Origin: Sphingomonas_R sp036387535 | Lineage (GTDB): Bacteria; Pseudomonadota; Alphaproteobacteria; Sphingomonadales; Sphingomonadaceae | Reading direction: 5' to 3' | DNA: 64,000 nt | NCBI RefSeq assembly: GCF_036387535.1 | Contig: NZ_DASVTO010000002.1 | Span: 1-64,000 of the forward strand | In this document: piece after piece, positions 42,253 through 52,103 of the stretch | Position numbering within the stretch: the stretch's first letter is position 1 | Layout of the letters: each line of letters begins with the position of its first letter | Program-made: the position numbers and the translations under genes | Notes under the pieces: model-generated | The model's database searches: none | Told to the model about the DNA's origin: nothing | Seen by the model: the letters and a program-made list of their open reading frames with translations, nothing else

Positions 42253-43653
42253 ATGCAATATGTGAGCACGCGCGGCACCGCGCCGATTCTCGGCTTTGAA
42301 GCCGTTACCCTGGCCGGCCTGGCCGCCGATGGCGGGCTTTATGTGCCGGAAGCCTGGCCGACGCTGAGCCCCGATGCGATCGCGGCGCTGCGCGGCAAAT
42401 CCTATGTCGATACGGCGGTGGCGGTGATGCTGCCGTTCGTGGCGGATGCGTTGTCCGAAGCGGATCTGCGGGCGCTGTGCGTGCAGGCCTATGGCCGGTT
42501 CGAGCATGATGCGGTGACGCCGCTGGTGCAGATGGACGAGCGCAATTGGTTGCTGGAACTGTTCCATGGGCCCACGCTGGCGTTCAAGGACGTGGCGTTG
42601 CAGCTGCTGGGGCTGCTGTTCGAGCGGTTCCTGTCGGGGCGCGACGCGCATCTGACGGTGATCGGCGCGACGTCGGGCGACACCGGATCGGCGGCGATCG
42701 ATGCGCTGGCCGGCCGCGCGAAAGTCGACATCTTCATGCTGCATCCGCATGGCCGCGTGTCGGACGTGCAGCGGCGGCAGATGACGACGGTGCTGGCGCC
42801 GAATGTTCACAATATCGCGATCGATGGCAGTTTCGACGACGCGCAGGCGCTGGTGAAGGCGATGTTCGCCGACCGGCCCTTTGCCGAGCGGTTCGAGCTG
42901 TCGGCGGTCAATTCGATCAACTGGGCGCGGTTGATGGCGCAGATCGTCTATTATTTCTACGCCGCCGTTCGGCTGGGCGCTCCGGAGAAGCCGGTCGCAT
43001 TCTCGGTCCCGACCGGCAATTTCGGGGATGTGTTCGCGGGCTATTGCGCCGCCAGGATGGGCTTGCCGGTCGCCAGGCTGATCGTCGCGACCAACGTCAA
43101 CGACATCCTGCACCGCGCACTGTCCGCCGGGGATTATTCGGCCGGAACCGTGACGCCGACCGCGGCGCCGTCGATGGACATCCAGGTGAGTTCCAATTTC
43201 GAGCGGCTGCTGTTCGACCTGCACGGCCGCGATGGCGGTGCACTGCACGCGGCGATGGCCGGGTTCGAGCGTGATCGCACCATGACGCTGACGCCGGCGA
43301 TGCGGGCGGAGGCGGGCGGGCTGTTCAGCAGCGCGCGGATCGACGCCGCGGCCATGGCCGGGGCGATGCACCATGCCGCCAACCGGATGGGGCAGGTGCT
43401 GGATCCGCATACCGCGATCGGGCTGGCAGCGGCGCGCGGTGCCGACCTGCCGGCCGATGTGCCGGTGGTGACATTGGCGACGGCCCATCCGGCCAAGTTC
43501 CGCGATGCCGTGGAGCGTGCGATTGGCCGCCGTCCCGCGCTGCCGTCGCGTATCGCCGGGCTGTTCGAGCGGGAGGAGCGCTACGAGACGCTGCCCGCGA
43601 CGCTGGCGGCGGTCGAGGGCTATATCGGCGATCACGCGCGGGCGCGGGCATGA
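42253..43653 (+). CDS. thrC: Threonine synthase
   Basis: Converts O-phosphohomoserine to threonine with PLP. The 466-residue protein begins MQYVSTRGTAPILGFEAV, the long-form type, with the PLP Lys112 in HGPTLAFKDVALQLLG and the phosphate-binding ATSGDTGSAAIDALAG. The context (oxidase cluster, then M16 peptidase) is conserved among alphaproteobacteria. Its stop overlaps the next gene by four bases. Confidence 0.95.
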   Translation: MQYVSTRGTAPILGFEAVTLAGLAADGGLYVPEAWPTLSPDAIAALRGKSYVDTAVAVMLPFVADALSEADLRALCVQAYGRFEHDAVTPLVQMDERNWLLELFHGPTLAFKDVALQLLGLLFERFLSGRDAHLTVIGATSGDTGSAAIDALAGRAKVDIFMLHPHGRVSDVQRRQMTTVLAPNVHNIAIDGSFDDAQALVKAMFADRPFAERFELSAVNSINWARLMAQIVYYFYAAVRLGAPEKPVAFSVPTGNFGDVFAGYCAARMGLPVARLIVATNVNDILHRALSAGDYSAGTVTPTAAPSMDIQVSSNFERLLFDLHGRDGGALHAAMAGFERDRTMTLTPAMRAEAGGLFSSARIDAAAMAGAMHHAANRMGQVLDPHTAIGLAAARGADLPADVPVVTLATAHPAKFRDAVERAIGRRPALPSRIAGLFEREERYETLPATLAAVEGYIGDHARARA

Positions 43654-44879
43654 CGGCGCGGGTGCACAGGCTGTCCAACGGATTGACCATCGCGGTCGAG
43701 CCGATGGCCGGGGTCGAGACGCTGGCGGTCGGGATCTATGCCGATGTCGGATCGCGATCGGAAGCGGCGGGGCAGGGCGGACTGGCGCATCTGGTCGAAC
43801 ATATGGTGTTCAAGGGCGCGGGCACGCGGGATGCGCGCGCCATCGCCGAGGATATCGAGGATGTCGGCGGGAGCCTGAACGCGTGGACCGCGCGCGATCA
43901 TACCGTCTATCATGCGCGGTTGCTGGCCGGTGACCTGGCGCTGGGCGTGGACATGATCGCCGATCTGGTGCGGGCGCCGCGGTTCGACGCGGACGAACTG
44001 GAACGCGAGAAGAAGGTCGTGCTGTCCGAACTGGGCGAGGCGCGCGATACGCCCGACGACATCGTGTTCGATCATCTGCAATCCGCCTGCTATCCGGGGC
44101 AGCCGATCGGCGTGCCGGTGCTGGGTGACGAGGCGACGCTCGCCACGCTGACCGCGGGCGACCTGCGTCGCTGGACCGAGACGCAATATCGGCCGGGCGG
44201 GCTGGTGCTGGCGGCGGCGGGCAAGGTCGATGAGGATGCGCTGCTGACGCTGGCGGAGGCGCGGTTCGGCGACATGGCGCGCGGCGTCCCCGCGCCCGCG
44301 CCGACGGCGCGGTTCGGTGGCGGAACGCACCACGATCGGCGGCGATTCGATCAAATCCACGTGGCGGCGGCATGGCCGGGCGTAGGCCATAGCGCGGACG
44401 CGCTGCATGCCCTGTCGCTGTTTTCGTCGGCGGCGGGCGGGGGCATGTCGTCCCGGCTGTTCCAGCAACTGCGCGAGGAACGGGGGCTGGCCTACAGCAT
44501 CTATAGCTGGACGCAGGCTTATGCGGAGACGGGGCTGTTCGGCATCTACTGCGCGGCGGAACGGCCGCGCGCGGCGCAGGCGCTGGCGCTAGCCCGCACG
44601 GTGCTGACCGAGACCGCGGAAACGTTGAGCGAGGCGGAATTGGTGCGCGCGCGGGCGCAGGCGAAGGCCGGGTTGCTGATGGGGCTGGAATCGGTGGCGG
44701 CGCGCTGCGACCATCTGGCGCGCAACCTGCAGATCCATGGCCGGATCGTGCCGGCGGCGGAGACGGTTGCGGAACTGGATGCGGTGACGGTGCAGCAGGC
44801 GCGGGCGGCGGGCGCGGCGGCGCTGGCGGGCGGTGAGGCGCTGGCGACGGTCGGTGGCAGTTTGAAGGCGGCGGCATGA
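43650..44879 (+). CDS. M16 family zinc peptidase (processing-peptidase-like)
   Basis: A 409-residue pitrilysin-type protease. The inverted zinc motif is in GGLAHLVEHMVFKG (His47, Glu50, His51) and a third zinc ligand is in KKVVLSELGEARDTPDD. The C-terminal half has RLFQQLREERGLAYSIYSW, the substrate-contact region of the partner domain. It resembles the beta subunit of mitochondrial processing peptidase; in bacteria it degrades peptides, but the substrate is unknown. It is coupled to thrC and the methyltransferase by ATGA overlaps. Confidence 0.92.
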   Translation: MTARVHRLSNGLTIAVEPMAGVETLAVGIYADVGSRSEAAGQGGLAHLVEHMVFKGAGTRDARAIAEDIEDVGGSLNAWTARDHTVYHARLLAGDLALGVDMIADLVRAPRFDADELEREKKVVLSELGEARDTPDDIVFDHLQSACYPGQPIGVPVLGDEATLATLTAGDLRRWTETQYRPGGLVLAAAGKVDEDALLTLAEARFGDMARGVPAPAPTARFGGGTHHDRRRFDQIHVAAAWPGVGHSADALHALSLFSSAAGGGMSSRLFQQLREERGLAYSIYSWTQAYAETGLFGIYCAAERPRAAQALALARTVLTETAETLSEAELVRARAQAKAGLLMGLESVAARCDHLARNLQIHGRIVPAAETVAELDAVTVQQARAAGAAALAGGEALATVGGSLKAAA

Positions 44880-45745
44880 ACCCGCTGACCACGATCATCG
44901 CCGAGCCTTGGGACGATTATGGGCTGATCGATTCGGGCCATGGCCGCAAGCTGGAACGCTATGGCCGGTTCCGGTTCATCCGGCCGGAACCGCAGGCGAT
45001 GTGGGCGCCCGCCACGCAGGGCTGGGCGGCGGACGGCGATTTCATCGGCGCGTCGGACGAGGATGGCGGCGGACGCTGGCATCTGTCGCGCGATGTGCCG
45101 CGCGGCGGCTGGCACATCCGCTGGGACGATCTGCGCTTCACCGCGCAGAATACGCCGTTCCGGCACCTGGGCTTCTTTCCCGACATGGCGCCGGTGTGGT
45201 CGTGGATGCGCGAGCGCGTCGGGCCGGGCGACGAGGTGCTGAACCTGTTCGGCTATACCGGCATCGGATCGCTGGCGCTGGCGTCGAAGGGCGTGGCGGT
45301 GACGCATGTCGATGCATCGAAGAAGTCGGTCGAGGCGGGGAAGGCGAATGCGTTCCTGTCCGATCTGTCCGACCGGCCGATCCGCTGGATGGTGGACGAT
45401 GCCGTGAAATTCGCGGCGCGCGAGGTGCGGCGCGAGCGGCGCTATGACGGCATCCTGCTCGATCCGCCGAAGTTCGGGCGCGGGCCGGATGGCGAGGTCT
45501 GGCGGCTGGAGGAGCATCTGCCGGGATTGATCACGCATTGCCGCAACCTGATCGACGACAAGTCCAAGTTCCTGGTGCTGACGGTCTATGCGATCCGGAT
45601 GTCGGCGCTGGCGATCGCAGAATTGCTGGCGCAGGCCACCGCCGATCTGGGCGGGCGCGTGGAATGCGGCGAGATGGCGGTGCGCGAGGAAGCGCGCGGA
45701 CTGTTGCTGCCGACCGCGATCTTCGCGCGCTGGGTCCGGGAGTAG
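44876..45745 (+). CDS. Class I SAM-dependent methyltransferase (RlmI/RlmK-like)
   Basis: A 289-residue enzyme with a Rossmann core: LNLFGYTGIGSLALASKGVA binds SAM, DASKKSVEAGKANA follows, and the catalytic-type motif is ILLDPPKFGRGPDGE. These are features of the 23S rRNA cytosine-5 methyltransferase group, but the PUA domain of RlmI is not visible, so the substrate is uncertain. Last gene of the long rightward run that starts at ctaC. Confidence 0.87.
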   Translation: MNPLTTIIAEPWDDYGLIDSGHGRKLERYGRFRFIRPEPQAMWAPATQGWAADGDFIGASDEDGGGRWHLSRDVPRGGWHIRWDDLRFTAQNTPFRHLGFFPDMAPVWSWMRERVGPGDEVLNLFGYTGIGSLALASKGVAVTHVDASKKSVEAGKANAFLSDLSDRPIRWMVDDAVKFAAREVRRERRYDGILLDPPKFGRGPDGEVWRLEEHLPGLITHCRNLIDDKSKFLVLTVYAIRMSALAIAELLAQATADLGGRVECGEMAVREEARGLLLPTAIFARWVRE

Positions 45746-45770
45746 GGTACCACGCCCGGCGTCCTGAGGA

Positions 45771-47066
45771 TCAGCTTCGGGTCGCCTTCAGCGCGGCGCC
45801 GGCGGCGAAGGGCGTGATCGCCAGCAGCAGCAGGCTGGTGGCAGCAAGCAGTTTCAGCGCACCGGCGCCCTGATCGCCGAGCGCGCCGGCGCCGAAGATC
45901 AGCAGCGGGATGGCGAGCGGCAGCATGACGAGGCCGGCCAAGGCGCCGGCCCCGCGCAGACCGGCGGTGAGCGCGGCGGTGAGCAGCCCGAGTGCGGCGA
46001 GACCGGGCGTGCCGAGCGCCAGCCCGGCTTCGATCCGGAGTACGGTGCCGCCATTCAGTTTGAGCAGGGCGGCGGCCGGCAGGACCGCCAGCATCAGGGG
46101 TGGGGCGAAACCAAGCCAGTGCGCGACCAGCTTGGCGGTCATCGCGGTTTCGGCAGCGATGCCGCGGACGGCATATTGATCGAATATGCCCGCGGCGCGA
46201 TCCGGTTCGACCAGGCGATCGACCGGCAGCAGCGCGGCGAGCAGCGCCGCCATCCAGAGCGCGCCGCCGCCGGTGCGGGCGAGCAACGCGCCATCGGGCC
46301 CGACCGCGAACGGGAACAGGGTCGCGACCAGCAGGAAGAACAGGATCGGAAGCGTGGCGGCACCACCGGCATAATGAAGCGCGATGTCGCGGCGGAGGAG
46401 CGTGGCGAAGCGGCGACCGCCCGATGCCGGTGGCGGGGCAGACCGGATGTCCGGGCCGGGTGGCGGTGGCCCCGCGTCACTCGGCTGCGCGCGCGTCAGA
46501 TCGAGATGGTGGGCGTCGACCAGTCCGAGCGGTTGATGAGAGGCGGCGATGAGCATGCCGCCGCGCGCACGGTGCGCCGCCATCGCTGCGGCGAGACGGG
46601 CGAGACCGTCCGCATCAAGGCCGTTGCCGGGTTCGTCGAGCAGCCAGAGGCCGGCACCGCTGGCCAGCGTACGGGCCAGCACCGCGCGCTTGCGCTGGCC
46701 GGTGGAAAGCATGCGGACCGGAACGTCGGCAAGATGCGCGATCCCCATGCTTTCCAGCGCGCCGGTCGTCGTGTCGGCGACGCCGTCGAGCCGCGCCCAA
46801 TAGCCGAGCGCAGCGCCAAGCGGCTGCCGCGGATCGAGCGCATCGGCATCGGCCGTGGCGAGCGCAAGCCGGCCGTGGCGGCGGACCGTGCCGGACAGGG
46901 GAGGGAGCAGCCCGGCGACGATGCGGAGCAGCGTCGATTTACCGGTGCCGTTGGGTCCGGTGACGAGCAGGGCATCGCCGGGCCGCAGATCAAGGTCGAT
47001 TCCCTTGAACAGCAGGCGTTCGCCGCGCCAGGCCGCGATGCCACCGAGTTGCAGCCGATGGGTCAT
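45771..47066 (-). CDS. ccmAB: Fused heme exporter CcmA-CcmB
   Basis: One uninterrupted 431-residue frame joins two proteins that are normally separate. Residues 1-192 are the ATPase CcmA: Walker A GPNGTGKS (37-44), signature LSTGQRKRA, Walker B LWLLDEPGNGLD. A Pro-rich linker (about 193-217) leads to CcmB, a six-helix membrane subunit starting at RRFATLLRRDIALHYAGG. CcmAB with CcmC and CcmD releases heme-loaded CcmE for cytochrome c maturation. The start overlaps the zincin stop by four bases. No ccmC, ccmD or ccmE is adjacent. Confidence 0.9.
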   Translation of the reverse strand: MTHRLQLGGIAAWRGERLLFKGIDLDLRPGDALLVTGPNGTGKSTLLRIVAGLLPPLSGTVRRHGRLALATADADALDPRQPLGAALGYWARLDGVADTTTGALESMGIAHLADVPVRMLSTGQRKRAVLARTLASGAGLWLLDEPGNGLDADGLARLAAAMAAHRARGGMLIAASHQPLGLVDAHHLDLTRAQPSDAGPPPPGPDIRSAPPPASGGRRFATLLRRDIALHYAGGAATLPILFFLLVATLFPFAVGPDGALLARTGGGALWMAALLAALLPVDRLVEPDRAAGIFDQYAVRGIAAETAMTAKLVAHWLGFAPPLMLAVLPAAALLKLNGGTVLRIEAGLALGTPGLAALGLLTAALTAGLRGAGALAGLVMLPLAIPLLIFGAGALGDQGAGALKLLAATSLLLLAITPFAAGAALKATRS

Positions 47067-47467
47067 CCGGCGGCGTCCTCCAGCGCGTGCATGTCGGCGT
47101 CGGACAGCCCGAAATGGTGGCCGACCTCATGGACCAGTATATGCGTGACGAGCGCCTGCAGCGAGACACCGGTGTCCACCCATTCATCGAGCAGCGGGCG
47201 GCGATACAGGTGGATGATGTCGGGCAACGCCCCGGAATCCGTGATCGATTTCTCGCCGACCGGCCGGCCGGTGTAGAGGCCGGTCAGGTCGAACGGATCG
47301 TCGATGCCGAGTTCGTCCAGCACCTCCTGCTCCGCGAAATCGTCGACCCGGAGCGCGATGTCGCCGAGATGCGCGCGAAACACCGGAGGCAGTGCCGCCA
47401 GCGCGAAGCGCGCGAGGGCCTCGATCTCGTCGGCGCTGGGGGCGAGGCCGGTGATTGCTTTCTGCAT
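47063..47467 (-). CDS. Zincin-type metallopeptidase family protein
   Basis: A 134-residue protein with a clear HExxH motif (His113-Glu114-Val-Gly-His117) in LVHEVGHHFGLSDADM, typical of the small bacterial metallopeptidase family with a minimal zincin fold. Other family features are PDIIHLYRRPLLD and the acidic ending. No signal peptide is seen, so it should be cytoplasmic. Its target is unknown. The ATG at 47467 gives the expected length. The stop overlaps the ccmAB start, so the two are co-transcribed. Confidence 0.88.
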   Translation of the reverse strand: MQKAITGLAPSADEIEALARFALAALPPVFRAHLGDIALRVDDFAEQEVLDELGIDDPFDLTGLYTGRPVGEKSITDSGALPDIIHLYRRPLLDEWVDTGVSLQALVTHILVHEVGHHFGLSDADMHALEDAAG

Positions 47468-47521
47468 GATGCCGACCCTATCGTCGCGGACGCACCGATA
47501 CCAGCCGAGGAGCCGCCGCCG

Positions 47522-47812
47522 ATGATCGAACCCCTGTCCGAAGCCGAGCGGATCGATGCGCTCGACGGCCTGCCCGATTGGGACCATGACGATGGCCGCG
47601 ACGCGATCATGCGGTCGTTCCTGTTCACCGATTTTTCGGAAGCGTTCGCGTTCATGACGCGGGTGGCGTTGCTGGCCGAGAAGGCGGATCATCATCCCGA
47701 ATGGTCGAACGTGTGGAACCGGGTGGAGGTGACGCTGACCACGCATGATGCCGGGGGCCTTTCGGTACGGGACATCGCGATGGCGCAGGCGATCGACGCG
47801 GTGGCGGGGTGA
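47522..47812 (+). CDS. phhB: Pterin-4a-carbinolamine dehydratase
   Basis: Recycles the pterin cofactor after aromatic amino-acid hydroxylation. The 96-residue protein has the catalytic segment EKADHHPEWSNVWNRVEVTL, then THDAGGLSVRDIAMA. GAGGAGCC lies about ten bases before the ATG. No phenylalanine hydroxylase gene is in the window. The stop overlaps the GTG start of the ABC ATPase gene, which is an unusual partner for phhB. Confidence 0.93.
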   Translation: MIEPLSEAERIDALDGLPDWDHDDGRDAIMRSFLFTDFSEAFAFMTRVALLAEKADHHPEWSNVWNRVEVTLTTHDAGGLSVRDIAMAQAIDAVAG

Positions 47813-48566
47813 TCGACGCGGGACACGGACCGGCCATCGCATTCCGGGACGTGACGAAGCGCTATGGCGACGCCGCGGTGGTGGACGCGGTGACGCTGGA
47901 GATTGCGGCGGGCAGCTTCGTCGCGCTGGTCGGCACGTCGGGATCGGGCAAATCGACGCTGTTGAAGATGATCAACCGGCTGGTCGCGCCCGATGCGGGG
48001 CGGGTGACGGTGGCGGGGCACGATGTCGCCGCCGGCGATGCTGCGGTGCTGCGGCGGTCGATCGGCTATGTCTTTCAGAATGTCGGGCTGTTCCCGCATC
48101 TGTCGGTGGGGGACAATATCGCGATCCGGGCGCGGCTGGGCGCGGCGATGCCGGACGTGGCCGGGTTGCTGGAGCAGGTCGGGCTGGACCCGGCAATGGC
48201 GACGCGGCCGGCGCGCGCGCTGTCGGGTGGGCAGCAGCAGCGGGTGGGCGTGGCGCGCGCGCTGGCGGGAGACGCGCGCATCCTGTTGATGGACGAGCCG
48301 TTCGGCGCGCTGGACCCGGTGACGCGCGACCAGATCGGGCGAACCGTGCGCGCATTGCATGACCGGCTGCGGCTGACGACGATCATGGTGACGCATGACA
48401 TGGCGGAGGCGTTGCTGCTGGCGGACCGGGTGCTGGCGATGACGGCAGGCCGGATCGTGGCGGACGGGACGCCAGTGGAGATGCTGCGCGCGGCGGATGG
48501 CCCCGCGGCGGCGCTGGTGGCGGTGCCGCGCGCCCAGGCGGCGCGGTTGCAGGCGCTGGCCGCGTC

Positions 48567-48570
<4 letters not shown>
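47809..48570 (+). CDS. Osmoprotectant (choline/glycine betaine) ABC importer, ATPase subunit
   Basis: A 253-residue ATPase of the OpuCA/ProV type: Walker A GTSGSGKST, YVFQNVGLFPHLSVGDNI, signature LSGGQQQRVGVARAL, Walker B ILLMDEPFGALDP, H-loop VTHD. It lacks the C-terminal CBS domains of many OpuCA proteins, so ionic-strength gating through CBS is not expected. The start is GTG overlapping the phhB stop; the stop overlaps the next gene by four bases. Confidence 0.88.
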
Positions 48571-50105
<1,535 letters not shown>

Positions 50106-50279
50106 GCCGCGATACCGACCGGGCCGAGCAGCACGACCGTCAGCAGCACGGTCGCAAGCCGGACCAGCAGGAGATCGGCGCCGGTGCTGCCGGCGATCCC
50201 GGCGCAAACGCCCATGATGCGGGCATTGCGTTTGTCGAGGGCGAAACGGGTCATGATGCGGTCCTTTCCGATCACGGGT

Positions 50280-50396
50280 TCAGGCGATGTGCACGATGGC
50301 GGCGGGCGTGTGGATCGGGCCGACCGCGGCGATCACGCAGGTGGTGGACAGCAGCAGCGCGGCGGTGGCGGCGAAGGTGCGGGCGAGGATGGTCAT
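50280..50396 (-). CDS. 38-residue hydrophobic peptide, first ORF of the pspC operon
   Basis: The frame encodes MTILARTFAATAALLLSTTC followed by VIAAVGPIHTPAAIVHIA. It looks like a signal peptide or a single membrane helix with a short tail. AGGGAG lies eight or nine bases before the ATG, and the ORF sits between the sigma-54 promoter and pspC, 25 bases before the latter. These points support a real small gene. It is not PspB-like, and I do not recognise it. Confidence 0.6.
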   Translation of the reverse strand: MTILARTFAATAALLLSTTCVIAAVGPIHTPAAIVHIA

Positions 50397-50449
50397 GTGA
50401 AGGCTCCCTGAGATGTGCCGGCCGTGATGGCTGGCGATGTCAGGAGTTT

Positions 50450-50466
50450 TGCAACAGGCGTGCCAA
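50450..50466 (-). promoter_or_regulatory. Sigma-54 (RpoN) promoter of the small-ORF/pspC operon
   Basis: On the minus strand the sequence TTGGCAC-GCCTG-TTGCA matches the -24/-12 consensus TGGCAC-N5-TTGC exactly. The predicted transcript starts near 50440 and has a leader of about 44 bases before the 38-residue ORF. Dependence on a PspF-type enhancer-binding protein is inferred from the pspC cargo. TTCCGGAA at 50518-50525 and the inverted pair CTTTCC/GGAAAG at 50510-50539 lie upstream and could be activator sites. Confidence 0.75.
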
Positions 50467-50777
50467 GTGCGGAATGTGGCGGCTTCCGGGATATTTCCTG
50501 TTCAAAGACCTTTCCAGTTCCGGAAAATCACTCGGAAAGTGGCGAATAGATCGAAAGGTTGGTAAATCGTGCGATGTGTCGCAGGCGTAGCCGGCGAGCG
50601 CGGTCCCATTTTTCGGCGGACGGCCGGCGCCGTGGGTCACTGCGCCCGCCCTATTCGGTCAAAGCCGCCTTATCTCGGTCGCCACTCGCTCAATAGGGTG
50701 TCGTTGGTGTCCTCGAACGCGACGCGATCGCGCTGCATGGCGATGATGCAGACCGGGCGCTGGTCTGGCCCACCGGC
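50467..50777. other. Intergenic region between the psp promoter and the SLC13 gene
   Basis: No convincing gene is seen. The psp-proximal part is less GC-rich and holds small palindromes. CCCTATT (50649-50655) and AATAGGG (50692-50698) form a widely spaced inverted repeat. From 50697 the frame of the SLC13 gene is open but has no start before 50778, and its residues do not look like a membrane protein. The region may be the left edge of an acquired block. Confidence 0.5.
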
Positions 50778-52037
50778 ATGGCACGCGATCGCTTGCCTGC
50801 TGCTGAACGCCGCGATCCGGCCTTCCAGAAGCATGCGATAACCGTTTGGCGAGGGGGCGTCATTCGCCCGGTCGAGGTCCAGGGGGCGTTCGCGAGTCCC
50901 GCGATCATCGCGCTAGCCTGCCTCTTCATCATCGCCTACGCGATCGAAATGTCGGGTCTTCTGGGGCTTCTGATCCGGCAGGCGACGAAGCTGTGCGCCC
51001 GGCTGGGAAGTGTGGGCTTGTGGCTGATCCTGGGTTTGTGCGGAGCCGCGTCGGCGTTCCTGAACAACACGCCCATCGTCGTGCTTGCGGCGCCGGTCGT
51101 GAAGGATGTCGCGAATGCGCTGAACCTGTCGCCCAAGCGGTTCCTGATTCCGCTGAGCTACGTCACCATCATGGGTGGCGCCTGCACGCTGATCGGCACG
51201 TCCACCAACCTGCTGGTCAACGACATGGCCAGCAATGCCGGGCAGCCGGTGTTCGGGGTGTTCGAAATCACGCCCGTCGGCCTCATCGTCGCTGCCGCGG
51301 GTGGTCTTTATCTATTCCTGATCGGCGGGCGGTTGCTGGCGCAAGCCGATGACGGCCCCACCCGTCCGAGGCGGAAGCTTCACGAGCAGACCGGCGACGA
51401 GACGTTGGGCGATCCCGAAATGTTCGGCATCGAGAACCCGTTCGACCTGAAAAGAGCTATGATCTCCCTCGCGGTCTTCCTTGCGGTCATCCTGGCCGCG
51501 GCGGCGGGAGTCACCTCCATCGCCGCGGGAGCGTTCGCGGGCGCCGTGCTGCTGATCCTGCTGAAGATCATCAGTCCGGAAGAAGCCTATGCCGGGCTGC
51601 GCCCCGAGGTGCTGCTGCTGATAGCGGGCATGATGGTGGTCGGTCTGGCGATCGAGGTGACGGGCCTTGCCGCTGCCGGGACGGGGCTGCCGATCGACGT
51701 CATCCGTCCGTTCGGGCCGCTGGCCGCACTGGCGATCCTCTACGGGGTCACGCTGTTCGCTACCGAGTTCCTGTCGAATGCGGCGCTGGCGGTGCTTTCG
51801 ACCCCCGTCGCGGTCGCCCTGGCCGAAAGTCTCGGCGTCGCGCCCCGGCCGTTTCTGATCGCCGTGATGATAGCGGCGAGCGCCGCTTTCGCAACGCCGT
51901 TCGGATACCAGACCAACGTGCTCGTTTTTCAGGCTGGCCACTACCGGTATATGGACTTTGTGAGAGTCGGCGTGCCGCTGAACATCGTGAGCTGGGCAGT
52001 GGGGGTGGCCGTGATCCCGATCTTTTTCCCGTTCTGA
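50778..52037 (+). CDS. SLC13/DASS-type anion transporter, N-terminus atypical
   Basis: A 419-residue transporter. FLNNTPIVVLAAPVVKDVAN, then TLIGTSTNLLVNDM in the first half and FLSNAALAVLSTPVAVALAE in the second are the two inverted-repeat signatures of divalent-anion/sodium symporters (dicarboxylate, sulfate or similar). The usual first two membrane helices before AFASPAIIALACLFIIAYAI are missing and replaced by about 35 hydrophilic residues (RDRLPAAERRDPAFQKHAI). The central TrkA-C domains of larger relatives are absent too. It may be a short natural variant or a 5'-truncated gene with a new start. Confidence 0.8.
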   Translation: MARDRLPAAERRDPAFQKHAITVWRGGVIRPVEVQGAFASPAIIALACLFIIAYAIEMSGLLGLLIRQATKLCARLGSVGLWLILGLCGAASAFLNNTPIVVLAAPVVKDVANALNLSPKRFLIPLSYVTIMGGACTLIGTSTNLLVNDMASNAGQPVFGVFEITPVGLIVAAAGGLYLFLIGGRLLAQADDGPTRPRRKLHEQTGDETLGDPEMFGIENPFDLKRAMISLAVFLAVILAAAAGVTSIAAGAFAGAVLLILLKIISPEEAYAGLRPEVLLLIAGMMVVGLAIEVTGLAAAGTGLPIDVIRPFGPLAALAILYGVTLFATEFLSNAALAVLSTPVAVALAESLGVAPRPFLIAVMIAASAAFATPFGYQTNVLVFQAGHYRYMDFVRVGVPLNIVSWAVGVAVIPIFFPF

Positions 52038-52103
52038 TCGCGGAGGCTGGCGGGCTGCGTCCCGATCACCGGGTCGCGTCGACGGGCGTTGAGTCGATGA
52101 GCG

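Noticed and set aside
50440..50640. A 66-codon minus-strand frame upstream of the psp operon
   Set aside because: It contains the sigma-54 promoter, lacks a ribosome site and shows no conserved features.
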